This document shows, piece after piece, positions 29,513 to 37,271 of a DNA stretch of 64,000 nt. Positions within the stretch are counted from its first letter, which is position 1. Every line of letters begins with the position of its first letter. The stretch comes from Insolitispirillum peregrinum. GTDB taxonomy: Bacteria > Pseudomonadota > Alphaproteobacteria > Rhodospirillales > Rhodospirillaceae. A program made the position numbers and the translations under genes. The notes under the pieces were generated by a model. That model ran no database searches and was not told the DNA's origin. It worked only from the letters and a program-made list of their open reading frames with translations. The stretch covers positions 186,001 through 250,000 of the forward strand of contig NZ_FTOA01000004.1 of NCBI RefSeq assembly GCF_900156605.1. Direction: 5' to 3'.

Positions 29513-30471
29513 AACAACCCCATCAGGTGGCGGTCGGCAATCACCGCCAGAAAGACCCCGCACAGGTATTGCATCGAGCCAAAGAAGGTCCGCCGTGCCC
29601 ACAGTGGCCCCGGTTCCCGTGCCAGTCGCCACGACAGCCACAGGAAATGACCACCAAAGGCCAGCGACAGCACGCCATACACCACCCCCAGTTCCCCCAG
29701 CAGCCACGGCAGCAGGGACGACAGCACCAGCAGCACCGAATTGACCAGAATCCAGCGGGCGCAGCGGACGGTTCCGATCAGCACCGGCAGCATCGGCACT
29801 CCGGCGCGGGCGTAATCGTCTTTCAGCAGGATCGCCAGCGCCCAGAAATGCGATGGCGTCCACAGGAACAGCGTCACCGCCATCAGCGTTGGCAGCAGCC
29901 ATTGCTGCGGGTCGGCGGCGGCGGCTCCGGCCAGCAAGGCAAAGCTGCCTGCGGCACCACCGACCACGATGTTCAGCCAGGTGCGCCGCTTCAGCCAGAC
30001 GGTATAAACCACCCCATAGATGAACGCCCCCAGAAACAGGTGCAGGGCGACCACCCAGTTGAACAGCCCGGCCGCCATGGTCAGACCCGCCACCAGCAAC
30101 ACCGCTGCCACCCAGACCGCCGACCATGGATTGCCAAGACTGCCGCGCGCCAGCGGACGGCGGGCGGTTCGTGTCATCAGCCGGTCCAGATCACGATCAT
30201 AAAAATGGTTGAACACCGACGATGATGACGAGCCCAGCATCATCGCACAGCCCAACCCCAGCAACGCCCAACCATCGATCTGTGGCGCGATGGCACCATA
30301 ACCGACCATGGCGGTGATGCCGATCATCATGCCGATACGCATCTTGCACAATTCGAGATACTGGCGGAGCACCCCCGCCGCCGCCATCGCCCGGCTACCC
30401 GGCGGCAAGCCGGATCGTGGCGGACGCTTGACGTAACGGACCCAATCGGTAAAGCCGGGACTGTGGCGCAT
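29509..30471 (-). CDS. ctaB: Protoheme IX farnesyltransferase (heme O synthase)
   Basis: A 320-residue UbiA-family membrane prenyltransferase with about nine membrane segments. The first Asp-rich motif is NHFYDRDLDR; the second region holds DDYARAGVPMLPV. It adds a farnesyl group to heme B to make heme O for cytochrome oxidases. GGGAGG precedes ATG 30471. The TAG stop lies within the terminal sequence of repeat copy C. A 51-residue membrane peptide is encoded 42 bases upstream. No cytochrome oxidase subunit gene is in the window. Confidence 0.92.
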   Translation of the reverse strand: MRHSPGFTDWVRYVKRPPRSGLPPGSRAMAAAGVLRQYLELCKMRIGMMIGITAMVGYGAIAPQIDGWALLGLGCAMMLGSSSSSVFNHFYDRDLDRLMTRTARRPLARGSLGNPWSAVWVAAVLLVAGLTMAAGLFNWVVALHLFLGAFIYGVVYTVWLKRRTWLNIVVGGAAGSFALLAGAAAADPQQWLLPTLMAVTLFLWTPSHFWALAILLKDDYARAGVPMLPVLIGTVRCARWILVNSVLLVLSSLLPWLLGELGVVYGVLSLAFGGHFLWLSWRLAREPGPLWARRTFFGSMQYLCGVFLAVIADRHLMGLF

Positions 30472-30513
30472 GGTGGCCTCCCAGATAGAAACCAGAGCCA
30501 GAGAGAATGGATG

Positions 30514-30669
30514 TCAGTGATAGGCTTTGCCGTGGACCCGGGCGAGAAACTCGTCGGCTCCATGGGTGCCGACCTTGGCAATGATGCTGCCGTAGGCCAG
30601 CAAAGCCAGCAGGGCAAACAGGACCCCCAGCATGATGCGGCGCAAAACGGCACGGGGAGGATGTGGCAT
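30514..30669 (-). CDS. Small single-pass membrane protein, 51 residues
   Basis: It starts MPHPPRAVLRRIM and has one hydrophobic helix at about residues 12-31 (MLGVLFALLALLAYGSIIA), positively charged on the N side and so probably N-in. It lies 42 bases upstream of ctaB in the same direction, so the two are likely co-transcribed. Small single-helix proteins are often found in heme A and cytochrome oxidase operons, but I cannot assign this one to a family. The ribosome site is weak. Confidence 0.55.
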   Translation of the reverse strand: MPHPPRAVLRRIMLGVLFALLALLAYGSIIAKVGTHGADEFLARVHGKAYH

Positions 30670-30874
30670 GACGACCCCCACTTAAAGACCACTCATTCAG
30701 GTAGGAAATTATCTGGTCATTCCTCTCACCAGAAACAAGACAGGGTCTGGACTCTGGTGTTTCTCATCCCCAAATGTCAGACTACGCAAAGGGGAAATAT
30801 GTGGCGTTCCCGGTACCACCCCCGCTACCGCTGTGTCACCGCACGTTTCCATATCGGATTCAGGAGGCTGGACC

Positions 30875-31705
30875 ATGGCAACAACCGACACGCAGGAAAA
30901 ATTTACCCGTCCGTTCCACCACGATTCCAACCGCTACTGGTTCGGAGATCGCGCTCCGCCGCCAGTCAATCAGGTGACCGTCGATGAGTCCGCCCACTGG
31001 CTGGCCATGGGCTGGTCCGATTTATGGGCCGCCCCCCGTGTCAGCCTGTCCTATGGCGCGGTGTTTGTGGTAACCGCCTATCTGATCTTTTTCGGCCTGT
31101 CGGCGGTGGGGATGGAGTCGCTGATCCTGCCGATGACCGCCGGTTTCATGCTGGTTGGCCCGCTGGCCGCCGTCGGCCTGTACGAAGTCAGCCGCCGCCA
31201 CGCCTGCGCCGAAGACATCACCCTGCGCGAGGCCTTTGCCACCTTTTTCCGCCGCAGTGACCAGTTGCTGGTGGTCGGCCTGACCCTGATGGTGATGATG
31301 CTGGCGTGGTTCATGGTCGCCCTGCTGATTTTCGCCAGCTTTTACCATTCAGCGCCTCCCAGCATGGACCGCTTTTTCAGCGATATCCTGATGGCCCCAC
31401 AGGCTCCACTGTTCCTGCTGGTCGGCACGGTGGCCGGGGGGGTAATCGCCGCTGCGGTGTTCACCCTGACCGCCATCTCGGTGCCGATGCTGGTCGACCG
31501 CGACGTGTCTGCCGTCCATGCGATGGCCTGCAGCGTCCGCGCCGTCAGCCGCAACTGGAAAGTGATGATCGGCTGGGCGGCGATGATCGTGCTGGTGACC
31601 GGCTTTGGACTGGCGACGTTCTTTGTCGGACTGGCGATCACCCTGCCGCTGGTCGGCCATGCCACCTGGCACGCTTACAAGGCGATCATTGTCGATAATG
31701 GCTGA
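30875..31705 (+). CDS. DUF2189-family membrane protein
   Basis: A 276-residue protein. A polar N-terminus of about 50 residues (AHWLAMGWSDLWAAPRVSLSYG at its end, the family entry block) precedes about six membrane segments. The domain is DUF2189, of unknown function and often found near cytochrome oxidase or respiratory genes. CAGGAGG precedes ATG 30875. It is divergent from the ctaB pair and convergent with tusA; the 205-base upstream gap should contain both promoters. Confidence 0.8.
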   Translation: MATTDTQEKFTRPFHHDSNRYWFGDRAPPPVNQVTVDESAHWLAMGWSDLWAAPRVSLSYGAVFVVTAYLIFFGLSAVGMESLILPMTAGFMLVGPLAAVGLYEVSRRHACAEDITLREAFATFFRRSDQLLVVGLTLMVMMLAWFMVALLIFASFYHSAPPSMDRFFSDILMAPQAPLFLLVGTVAGGVIAAAVFTLTAISVPMLVDRDVSAVHAMACSVRAVSRNWKVMIGWAAMIVLVTGFGLATFFVGLAITLPLVGHATWHAYKAIIVDNG

Positions 31706-31715
31706 TCACGGTTGG

Positions 31716-31991
31716 TTATTCCGCACGAGAGGCGGGCAAGGGAGAGATCCGGTGACAGACCGTCTCTCCCTTGTTGCGTCCGGGCTGCTCCTGTTGCGCC
31801 AGCAGGGTCAGCCCCCGCCCGGCGCAGAAATCGCGCACGGTGGCAATCGCCGCCGGGTCGTCGGTCAGCAGCTCGACCACCGCATCGTCGGCCAGCCCCT
31901 GCAAGGCTTTTTGCAGGCGCAAAATCGGCAACGGGCAGACCAGACCACGGGCATCAATCACCAGCGGAGACGCAACAGCAGACAAAGACAC
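31716..31991 (-). CDS. tusA: TusA-family sulfurtransferase
   Basis: A 91-residue TusA-like protein. The catalytic cysteine is in the CPLP motif near residue 19 (DARGLVCPLPIL). It carries a persulfide sulfur between donor and acceptor proteins in the cytoplasm. It is divergent from soxX across 108 bases, and TusA-type carriers are known partners of sulfur oxidation in several bacteria. A role in thiosulfate metabolism is therefore plausible, but a tRNA-thiolation role is not excluded. Confidence 0.88.
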   Translation of the reverse strand: MSLSAVASPLVIDARGLVCPLPILRLQKALQGLADDAVVELLTDDPAAIATVRDFCAGRGLTLLAQQEQPGRNKGETVCHRISPLPASRAE

Positions 31992-32099
31992 CGGGAAACC
32001 TCGTGCAGACCAATCGTCGATAGGACTTTAGCATAACAGACCGCCCGCCGCCGCTGCGCTACTGTTTGTCAGAATGCCGGAAACAGGGGCAAGGAATCG

Positions 32100-32582
32100 A
32101 TGCGGCACAACCAGCGGCTTGACAGGATCGTGCTCGGCCTGCTGCTGACCCTGCCGTCAGTGGCCCATGCGGACGAGCAGGTCCGTCAGCCGGGACTGGT
32201 GCCCTATCTGGTCAGCGGCGACGGTATTGCCGCTCCGCTGACCACGACTCCCGGTGATCCACAACGCGGGCAGGCAATCGTTGCCGGACGCACACAGGGC
32301 AACTGCCTGACCTGCCACCGCGCCCCGATTCCCAACGAAGACTTTCAGGGCCAGATCGGCCCCGATCTGCGCGGCGTCGGGCGGCGGCTGTCGCTGGCCC
32401 GGCTTCGCCTGCGGGTGGTCGATGCCCGCCGCCAGTCCCCCGACAGCGTGATGCCCCCGTTCTATCGCACCGGCGACGCGGTGCAGGTGGCTCCGGCCCA
32501 GGCCGAGACGCCGCTGCTGACGGCCCAGCAGGTGGAAGATGTGGTGAGCTATCTCGCCAGCCTGACGGAGACCTCGCCATGA
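32100..32582 (+). CDS. soxX: Sulfur-oxidation c-type cytochrome SoxX
   Basis: A 160-residue monoheme cytochrome. Residues 1-24 are a signal peptide (VLGLLLTLPSVAHA). The heme site is CLTCH at residues 69-73, and the Met of SVMPPFY is the likely sixth ligand. With SoxA it forms the periplasmic SoxAX enzyme that oxidatively attaches thiosulfate to the SoxY cysteine. It opens the soxXYZAB operon; its stop overlaps the soxY start by 4 bases. Confidence 0.93.
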   Translation: MRHNQRLDRIVLGLLLTLPSVAHADEQVRQPGLVPYLVSGDGIAAPLTTTPGDPQRGQAIVAGRTQGNCLTCHRAPIPNEDFQGQIGPDLRGVGRRLSLARLRLRVVDARRQSPDSVMPPFYRTGDAVQVAPAQAETPLLTAQQVEDVVSYLASLTETSP

Positions 32583-33037
32583 CCCCACCCCCTGTGAGCC
32601 GTCGGACCCTGCTGGCGGCGGCCCTCGCCTGCCCCTTGCCGCTGCTGTGGTCGCGTCTGGCGCGGGCCACGCCGTCGCAGGCTCAGGCGCTGATTGCCGG
32701 TCTGCAACAAGGGGCGACCCTGCTGTCTTCGTCACTGATCCGACTGGAAGCCCCCGAACTGGCCGAGAACGGCAACACCGTTCCCTTTGGCATCACCGTT
32801 GACAGCCCGATGACCGCCGACGATCACCTGCAACGGCTGCACATCATTTCCGAGGTCAACCCGCTGCCCGAGATTGCCACCATCCATGTGACTCCGGCCC
32901 TCGGCGTGGCACAGGTGCGCACCCGTATCCGGCTGGCCGCCACCCAGACCGTGCTGGTGGTGGCGGTGTTTTCCGGCCAGCGGGTGGCAGTGGCCGGGCG
33001 CGAGGTCAAAGTCACCATTGGCGGCTGCGGCGGATGA
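32579..33037 (+). CDS. soxY: Thiosulfate-oxidation carrier subunit SoxY
   Basis: A 152-residue protein. The N-terminal SRRTLLAAALACPLPLLW is a Tat-type signal for export in folded form. The C-terminus ends GGCGG, with Cys150 as the covalent carrier of sulfur intermediates. It pairs with SoxZ in the periplasm. Its position between soxX and soxZ is canonical, and its ATG overlaps the soxX stop. Confidence 0.93.
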   Translation: MTPPPVSRRTLLAAALACPLPLLWSRLARATPSQAQALIAGLQQGATLLSSSLIRLEAPELAENGNTVPFGITVDSPMTADDHLQRLHIISEVNPLPEIATIHVTPALGVAQVRTRIRLAATQTVLVVAVFSGQRVAVAGREVKVTIGGCGG

Positions 33038-33050
33038 CAGGAGAACTTGC

Positions 33051-33386
33051 ATGACCGACGCCCTCGGCTCCCCCCGGCTGAAAGTCCCCGCCAGCGTGCG
33101 CAGAGGCGAGGTCTTTACGGTCAAAAGCATTCTCGCCCACCCGATGGAATCGGGCCTGCGCAAGGACGAGCACGGCCTGTTGATCCCGCGCCGGATTGTG
33201 CGGCAGGTGACGGTTTCCCTTGATGGTCAGGAGCTGATGCGCGCTGACTGGAACCCCGGCATCTCGGCCAATCCCTATTGGGAATTTGCCCTGAAAGCCG
33301 ACCATGGCGGCCTGCTGGTGATGGAGTGGCATGATGATGACGGCAGCCTTTACCGTGCCGAAGTGGCGGTTACGGTGGTTCCTTGA
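33051..33386 (+). CDS. soxZ: Thiosulfate-oxidation carrier subunit SoxZ
   Basis: A 111-residue protein without signal peptide, as is normal because SoxZ is exported attached to SoxY. Segments PRLKVPASVRRGEVF and PYWEFALKADHGG are family blocks. ATG 33051 follows CAGGAG. The last 56 bases overlap the frame that opens the soxA gene. Confidence 0.92.
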   Translation: MTDALGSPRLKVPASVRRGEVFTVKSILAHPMESGLRKDEHGLLIPRRIVRQVTVSLDGQELMRADWNPGISANPYWEFALKADHGGLLVMEWHDDDGSLYRAEVAVTVVP

Positions 33387-34176
33387 TCTGCTGGCCTTGA
33401 CCCTGTGGAGCAGCACGGTGCAGGCGGCGGAGGTGGCCTTGCCGTCGTTGCCCACCGACCTTGCCGCCTATCGCATCGGCCAGAGCTATTCCGGCCTGCT
33501 GATCGCCGACCCGACCACCCGCGAGATGGAATGGGACGACGTTGCCAACCCCGGTATGTTGTGGGTGGAACGGGCGCAAGCCCTGTGGGAACAGCGCGAC
33601 GGGCAGGCTGGCAAGGCCTGCGGTGACTGTCACCATGCGCCCGCATCCCTGCGCGGTGCGGCCACGGGCTATCCGCAGGTGGCAGCCGATGGCAAAACCC
33701 TGCACACCCTCGAAGACCGCATCAACCAGTGCCGCCAACAGCAGATGCAGGCCGCTCCGTGGCCCTATGACAGTGATGCGCTGGTGGCGATGACCACGCT
33801 GGTCAAGGGCCAGTCGCGCGGTTTGCCGATGGCGGTGCGCATTGATGGTCCGGCTGCCCGATGGTTCCGGCGGGGCGAACAGGTCTATCAGCGCCGGATC
33901 GGCCTGATGCGGCTGTCCTGTCATGACTGCCACGTCACGCTGGAAGGCGCCTCGTTGCGTGCCGAACAGCTGTCGCAGGGCCAGAGCAACGGCTTTCCCA
34001 CCTATCGCCTGAAATGGCAAGACCTCGGCTCGCTGCAACGGCGGTTCCGCGAGTGCAACAGCAACATCAAGGCCGAGCCGTTGCCCTATGGTGATCCCGA
34101 CTATCAGGCGCTGGAGCTGTATCTGGCGTGGCGCGGCAACGGCCTGCCGATCGAAACCCCGGCGGTGCGCAAATGA
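33331..34176 (+). CDS. soxA: Diheme cytochrome SoxA
   Basis: A 281-residue diheme subunit of the SoxAX complex. Two heme sites are present: CGDCH (residues 97-101) and CHDCH (197-201). Cys134 and Cys242 (FRECNSN) fit the axial thiolate ligands, the latter being the persulfide-carrying cysteine. A signal peptide covers about residues 12-32. Unlike single-heme SoxA proteins, the first site is intact. Three consecutive ATGs (33331-33339) lie inside soxZ; any could be the start. Confidence 0.93.
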   Translation: MMMTAAFTVPKWRLRWFLDLLALTLWSSTVQAAEVALPSLPTDLAAYRIGQSYSGLLIADPTTREMEWDDVANPGMLWVERAQALWEQRDGQAGKACGDCHHAPASLRGAATGYPQVAADGKTLHTLEDRINQCRQQQMQAAPWPYDSDALVAMTTLVKGQSRGLPMAVRIDGPAARWFRRGEQVYQRRIGLMRLSCHDCHVTLEGASLRAEQLSQGQSNGFPTYRLKWQDLGSLQRRFRECNSNIKAEPLPYGDPDYQALELYLAWRGNGLPIETPAVRK

Positions 34177-35810
34177 GACTCAGCCGCCGCGACTTTCTCG
34201 CCACCCTCGCCGCCTGCGCCCTGCCGCTGCACAGCGGGCGGGCTGCCGGGCCGGGACTCGATGACCTGCTGGCCTTTCCGGCGCTCGGGCAAGTGACCCT
34301 GCTGCACCTGCCGGACCTGCACGCCCAGTTGACCCCGCTGTACCTGCGCGAGCCGCTTCCCGATCCACAATTTGCCGCCCAACTGGCCGGGCTGGCCGAC
34401 GACAGTCCGCTGGCCTATGCCCTGCGCCCCGACCGCTTTGAACAGTTGGCCGCCAGTTATGGCCGTCTGGGTGGCGTGGCCCACCTTGCAACCCTGATTG
34501 CCGCCATCCGCGCCGAGCGACCGGGGCGGACCCTGCTGTTTGACGGCGGCGACAGTTGGCAAGGATCGTATGGGGCGTTGCAGTCGCAGGGCGAAGAGAT
34601 GCTGACGGTGATGCAGGCCTTGGGCATTGACGCCATGACCGGCCACTGGGAATTCACCTATGGCGCCGAGCGGGTGCAGGCGTTGTTTGCCCGCCTGCCC
34701 TGTCCCTTTCTGGCGGGCAACGTGCGCGACACCACCTGGAACGAGCCGGTGTTCACCCCGTGGACGCTGTTCGAGCGCGGCGGCCTGCTGGTGGCGGTGA
34801 TCGGGCAGGCCTATCCCTACACCCCGATTGCCAACCCGCGCCACCTGATCCCCGACTGGTCGTTCGGCATCCATGAAGACCTGCTGCGCCAGCACATTAC
34901 CGAGGTACGGGTGCAGGGGGCTGATCTGGTGGTGTTGCTGTCGCACAACGGGCTGGCGGTTGATTGTGCTCTGGCCGGGCGGGTGGCCGGGCTGGACGTA
35001 ATTCTCAGCGGTCACACCCACGAGGCCCTGCCTGCGGCGATTCGGGTGGCCGACAGCCTGATCATCACTGGCGGCTCCCATGGCAAAGTGCTGGCCCGGC
35101 TGGATATCGAGGTGCAGAACAAGCGCATCAGCGCCTTTCGCTTTGCCCAGATTCCGGTGCTCAGTGCCGCCCTTCCGGCGGACCCGGCGATGGCGGCGCT
35201 GGTGGCCTCGTTGCGCCAGCCGCACGAAGCCCATCTGCGCCAGCCGGTCGGCCATACCAGCCACTGGCTGACCCGGCGCGGCACGCTGGGCGGCAGCTTT
35301 GATCATTTGCTGTGCGCCGCCCTGCTGGAGCAGCACGACGCCGAAATTGCCCTCTCCCCCGGCTTTCGCTGGGGCGGCTGTGTGCCCGCCGGGCAAGAGA
35401 TCACCCGCGAAGACCTGTATAGCCAGACCGCCATCACCTACCCCGCCAGTTACCGGCGGCAGATGAGCGGGGCACAGATCAAAGGGATTCTGGAAGACGT
35501 GGCCGACAATCTGTTCCACCCCAACCCCTATTACCGGCAAGGCGGCGACATGGTGCGCACCGGTGGGCTGTCGTACCGGATTGATCCCCGCCAGCCGATC
35601 GGACAGCGGATTCAGGATCTCAGACTGGCCCGCAGCGACAGCCCGCTGATGGCAGAGAGATCATATGTGGTGGCAGGCTGGGCCAGCGTGGCAGCGGACG
35701 GAGCTGATGGCCCGCCGATGTGGCAAGTGGCCGAGGCCCATCTACGCCATCGGCCAGAGGTCGAGCCGTCATCGTTGGGAGAGGTGGCCTTGATCGCTCC
35801 CTCTCCCTAA
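34173..35810 (+). CDS. soxB: Thiosulfohydrolase SoxB
   Basis: A 545-residue dimanganese enzyme of the 5'-nucleotidase superfamily that removes the terminal sulfone from SoxY-bound thiosulfate as sulfate. A Tat signal is present (SRRDFLATLAACALPLHS). Metal-site motifs are DLHAQL (residues about 48-53), FDGGDSWQG, GHWEFTYG, LLSHNG and SGHTHE. ATG 34173 overlaps the soxA stop (ATGA). It ends the operon; no soxCD genes follow, so sulfur may be delivered elsewhere. Repeat copy D lies downstream. Confidence 0.94.
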   Translation: MRLSRRDFLATLAACALPLHSGRAAGPGLDDLLAFPALGQVTLLHLPDLHAQLTPLYLREPLPDPQFAAQLAGLADDSPLAYALRPDRFEQLAASYGRLGGVAHLATLIAAIRAERPGRTLLFDGGDSWQGSYGALQSQGEEMLTVMQALGIDAMTGHWEFTYGAERVQALFARLPCPFLAGNVRDTTWNEPVFTPWTLFERGGLLVAVIGQAYPYTPIANPRHLIPDWSFGIHEDLLRQHITEVRVQGADLVVLLSHNGLAVDCALAGRVAGLDVILSGHTHEALPAAIRVADSLIITGGSHGKVLARLDIEVQNKRISAFRFAQIPVLSAALPADPAMAALVASLRQPHEAHLRQPVGHTSHWLTRRGTLGGSFDHLLCAALLEQHDAEIALSPGFRWGGCVPAGQEITREDLYSQTAITYPASYRRQMSGAQIKGILEDVADNLFHPNPYYRQGGDMVRTGGLSYRIDPRQPIGQRIQDLRLARSDSPLMAERSYVVAGWASVAADGADGPPMWQVAEAHLRHRPEVEPSSLGEVALIAPSP

Positions 35811-35827
35811 AGCAGTGAGCACAAAGT

Positions 35828-35983
35828 GGGACACAGTACACGACAGTTGGCAAGAAAGTGCAGGCTGCCGCCTGAACTGCTCGGGGGCCAATGCCCCCGA
35901 CCCCCCATTTTCTTTGAAAATTAAAGGAATGGGGTCCGGGGCCTCAAGGCCCCGGCGAGGTTTGGAGCAGCGCTCCATGACTG
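35828..35983 (+). repeat. Structured interspersed repeat, copy D
   Basis: It begins at the inner end sequence GACACAGTACACGACAGTTGG and ends GGAGCAGCGCTCCATGA. The outer terminal GACCAGCGTGCG is missing on both sides. Hairpins GGGGGCCAATGCCCCC and GGGGCCTCAAGGCCCC are well conserved. It lies between convergent soxB and nrdB, and could end both transcripts. Confidence 0.8.
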
Positions 35984-35985
35984 CA

Positions 35986-36945
35986 TTACTCGAACGCGTC
36001 TTCCCAGGTGCCCTGCGTGGCGGCCTTGGAATATTCGGTGGCGCGGTTTTCAAAGAAGTTGGCGTGTTCCACCGCGTTCAGCATCGCGTCCAGCCACGGC
36101 AGCGGGTTCTTTTCCACCCCATAGCGCGGCACCAGCCCCAGCTGGGTCAGGCGGCGGTCGGCGATATAGCGCAGGTACAGCTTGACGTCGCCGGGGGTCA
36201 TGCCTTCCACCGCGCCCATTTCAAAGGCGAGGTCAATGAAGGCGTCTTCGTGGTGCAGGATGGTTTCGCAGGCTTCGTACAGGTCGTTGGCCAGCGCCTC
36301 CTGATCGACGTCGGGATTTTCGGCGAGGAAGGTCTTGTACAGGCGGATGATCGAGTTGCAGTGCAGGGTCTCGTCACGCACCGACCATGTCACGATCTGC
36401 CCCATGCCCTTCATCTTGTTGAAGCGCGGGAAGTTCATCAAGATCGCAAAGCTGGCGAACAGTTGCAGGCCTTCGGTAAAGGCCCCGAACACCGCCATGG
36501 TGCGGGCGATGTCTTCCTTGGTATCAACGCCCCACACCTGCATGTAGTCGTACTTGTCCTTCATTTCCTTGTAGTGGAGGAAGGCCTGGTATTCGACTTC
36601 GGGGATGCCGATGGTGTCCAGCAGGTGCGAATAGGCGGCAATATGGATGGTTTCCATATTGGAAAAGGCCGCCAGCATCATCTGGACTTCGGTCGGTTTG
36701 AACACGCGGGTGTAATGCCGCATGTAGCAGTTGTTCACTTCGATATCCGACTGGGTAAAGAAGCGGAAAATCTGCGTCAGCAGGTGGCGTTCGGCTTCGC
36801 TCAGCTTGTGGTGCCAGTCCTTGACGTCATCGGCCAGCGGCACTTCTTCCGGCAGCCAGTGAATCTGTTGCTGGGTCAGCCACGCGTCATAGCACCAGGG
36901 ATAGCGGAACGGTTTGTAGACCGGCTGGGCATCAAGCAAGGACAT
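35986..36945 (-). CDS. nrdB: Class Ia ribonucleotide reductase small (beta) subunit
   Basis: A 319-residue ferritin-like radical subunit. Metal ligand helices appear in SNMETIHIAAYSHLL (Glu-x2-His) and VRDETLHCNS (Asp-Glu-x2-His). It generates the tyrosyl radical passed to the alpha subunit to make deoxynucleotides. ATG 36945 is chosen because the family begins MSLLDAQPVYKPFRYPWCY; upstream sequence does not match. It follows nrdA in the same direction, but repeat copy E lies between them. Confidence 0.93.
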   Translation of the reverse strand: MSLLDAQPVYKPFRYPWCYDAWLTQQQIHWLPEEVPLADDVKDWHHKLSEAERHLLTQIFRFFTQSDIEVNNCYMRHYTRVFKPTEVQMMLAAFSNMETIHIAAYSHLLDTIGIPEVEYQAFLHYKEMKDKYDYMQVWGVDTKEDIARTMAVFGAFTEGLQLFASFAILMNFPRFNKMKGMGQIVTWSVRDETLHCNSIIRLYKTFLAENPDVDQEALANDLYEACETILHHEDAFIDLAFEMGAVEGMTPGDVKLYLRYIADRRLTQLGLVPRYGVEKNPLPWLDAMLNAVEHANFFENRATEYSKAATQGTWEDAFE

Positions 36946-37095
36946 GATCGTCTCACGGTGGGATGGGAAAGACAGAAAACCGTTGGCCGGTTTTCGCAAA
37001 AAATACGACAGGAGAAAACCGGGAGCAGGCCGCGGCCCGCTCCTCGATTCCGCGATCGCTTTGTCGTGCCATGTCACAGGACGCGACAGCAAGGA

Positions 37096-37258
37096 AACAA
37101 GGACGTGGAGCGCTGCTCCACACCTCGCTGGGGCCTTCAGGCCCCAGACCCCATTCCTTTGAATTCAGAGAAAAAATGGGGGTTCGGGGGCATTGGTCCC
37201 CGAACGGGTTCGGGCGGTAGCCCGCTCTTGTTACTCAACTGTCGTGTACTGTGGTTAT
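37096..37258 (-). repeat. Structured interspersed repeat, copy E, between nrdA and nrdB
   Basis: Reverse orientation. GGAGCGCTGCTCC and GGGGCCTTCAGGCCCC hairpins are followed by the A-rich centre, GGGGGCATTGGTCCCCG and GTCGTGTACTGTGG. The outer termini are lost. It is the only copy inside what should be one transcript (nrdA then nrdB), so it is expected to sit in the mRNA and may lower nrdB expression. Confidence 0.8.
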
Positions 37259-37271
37259 TTACCGCACGGGC

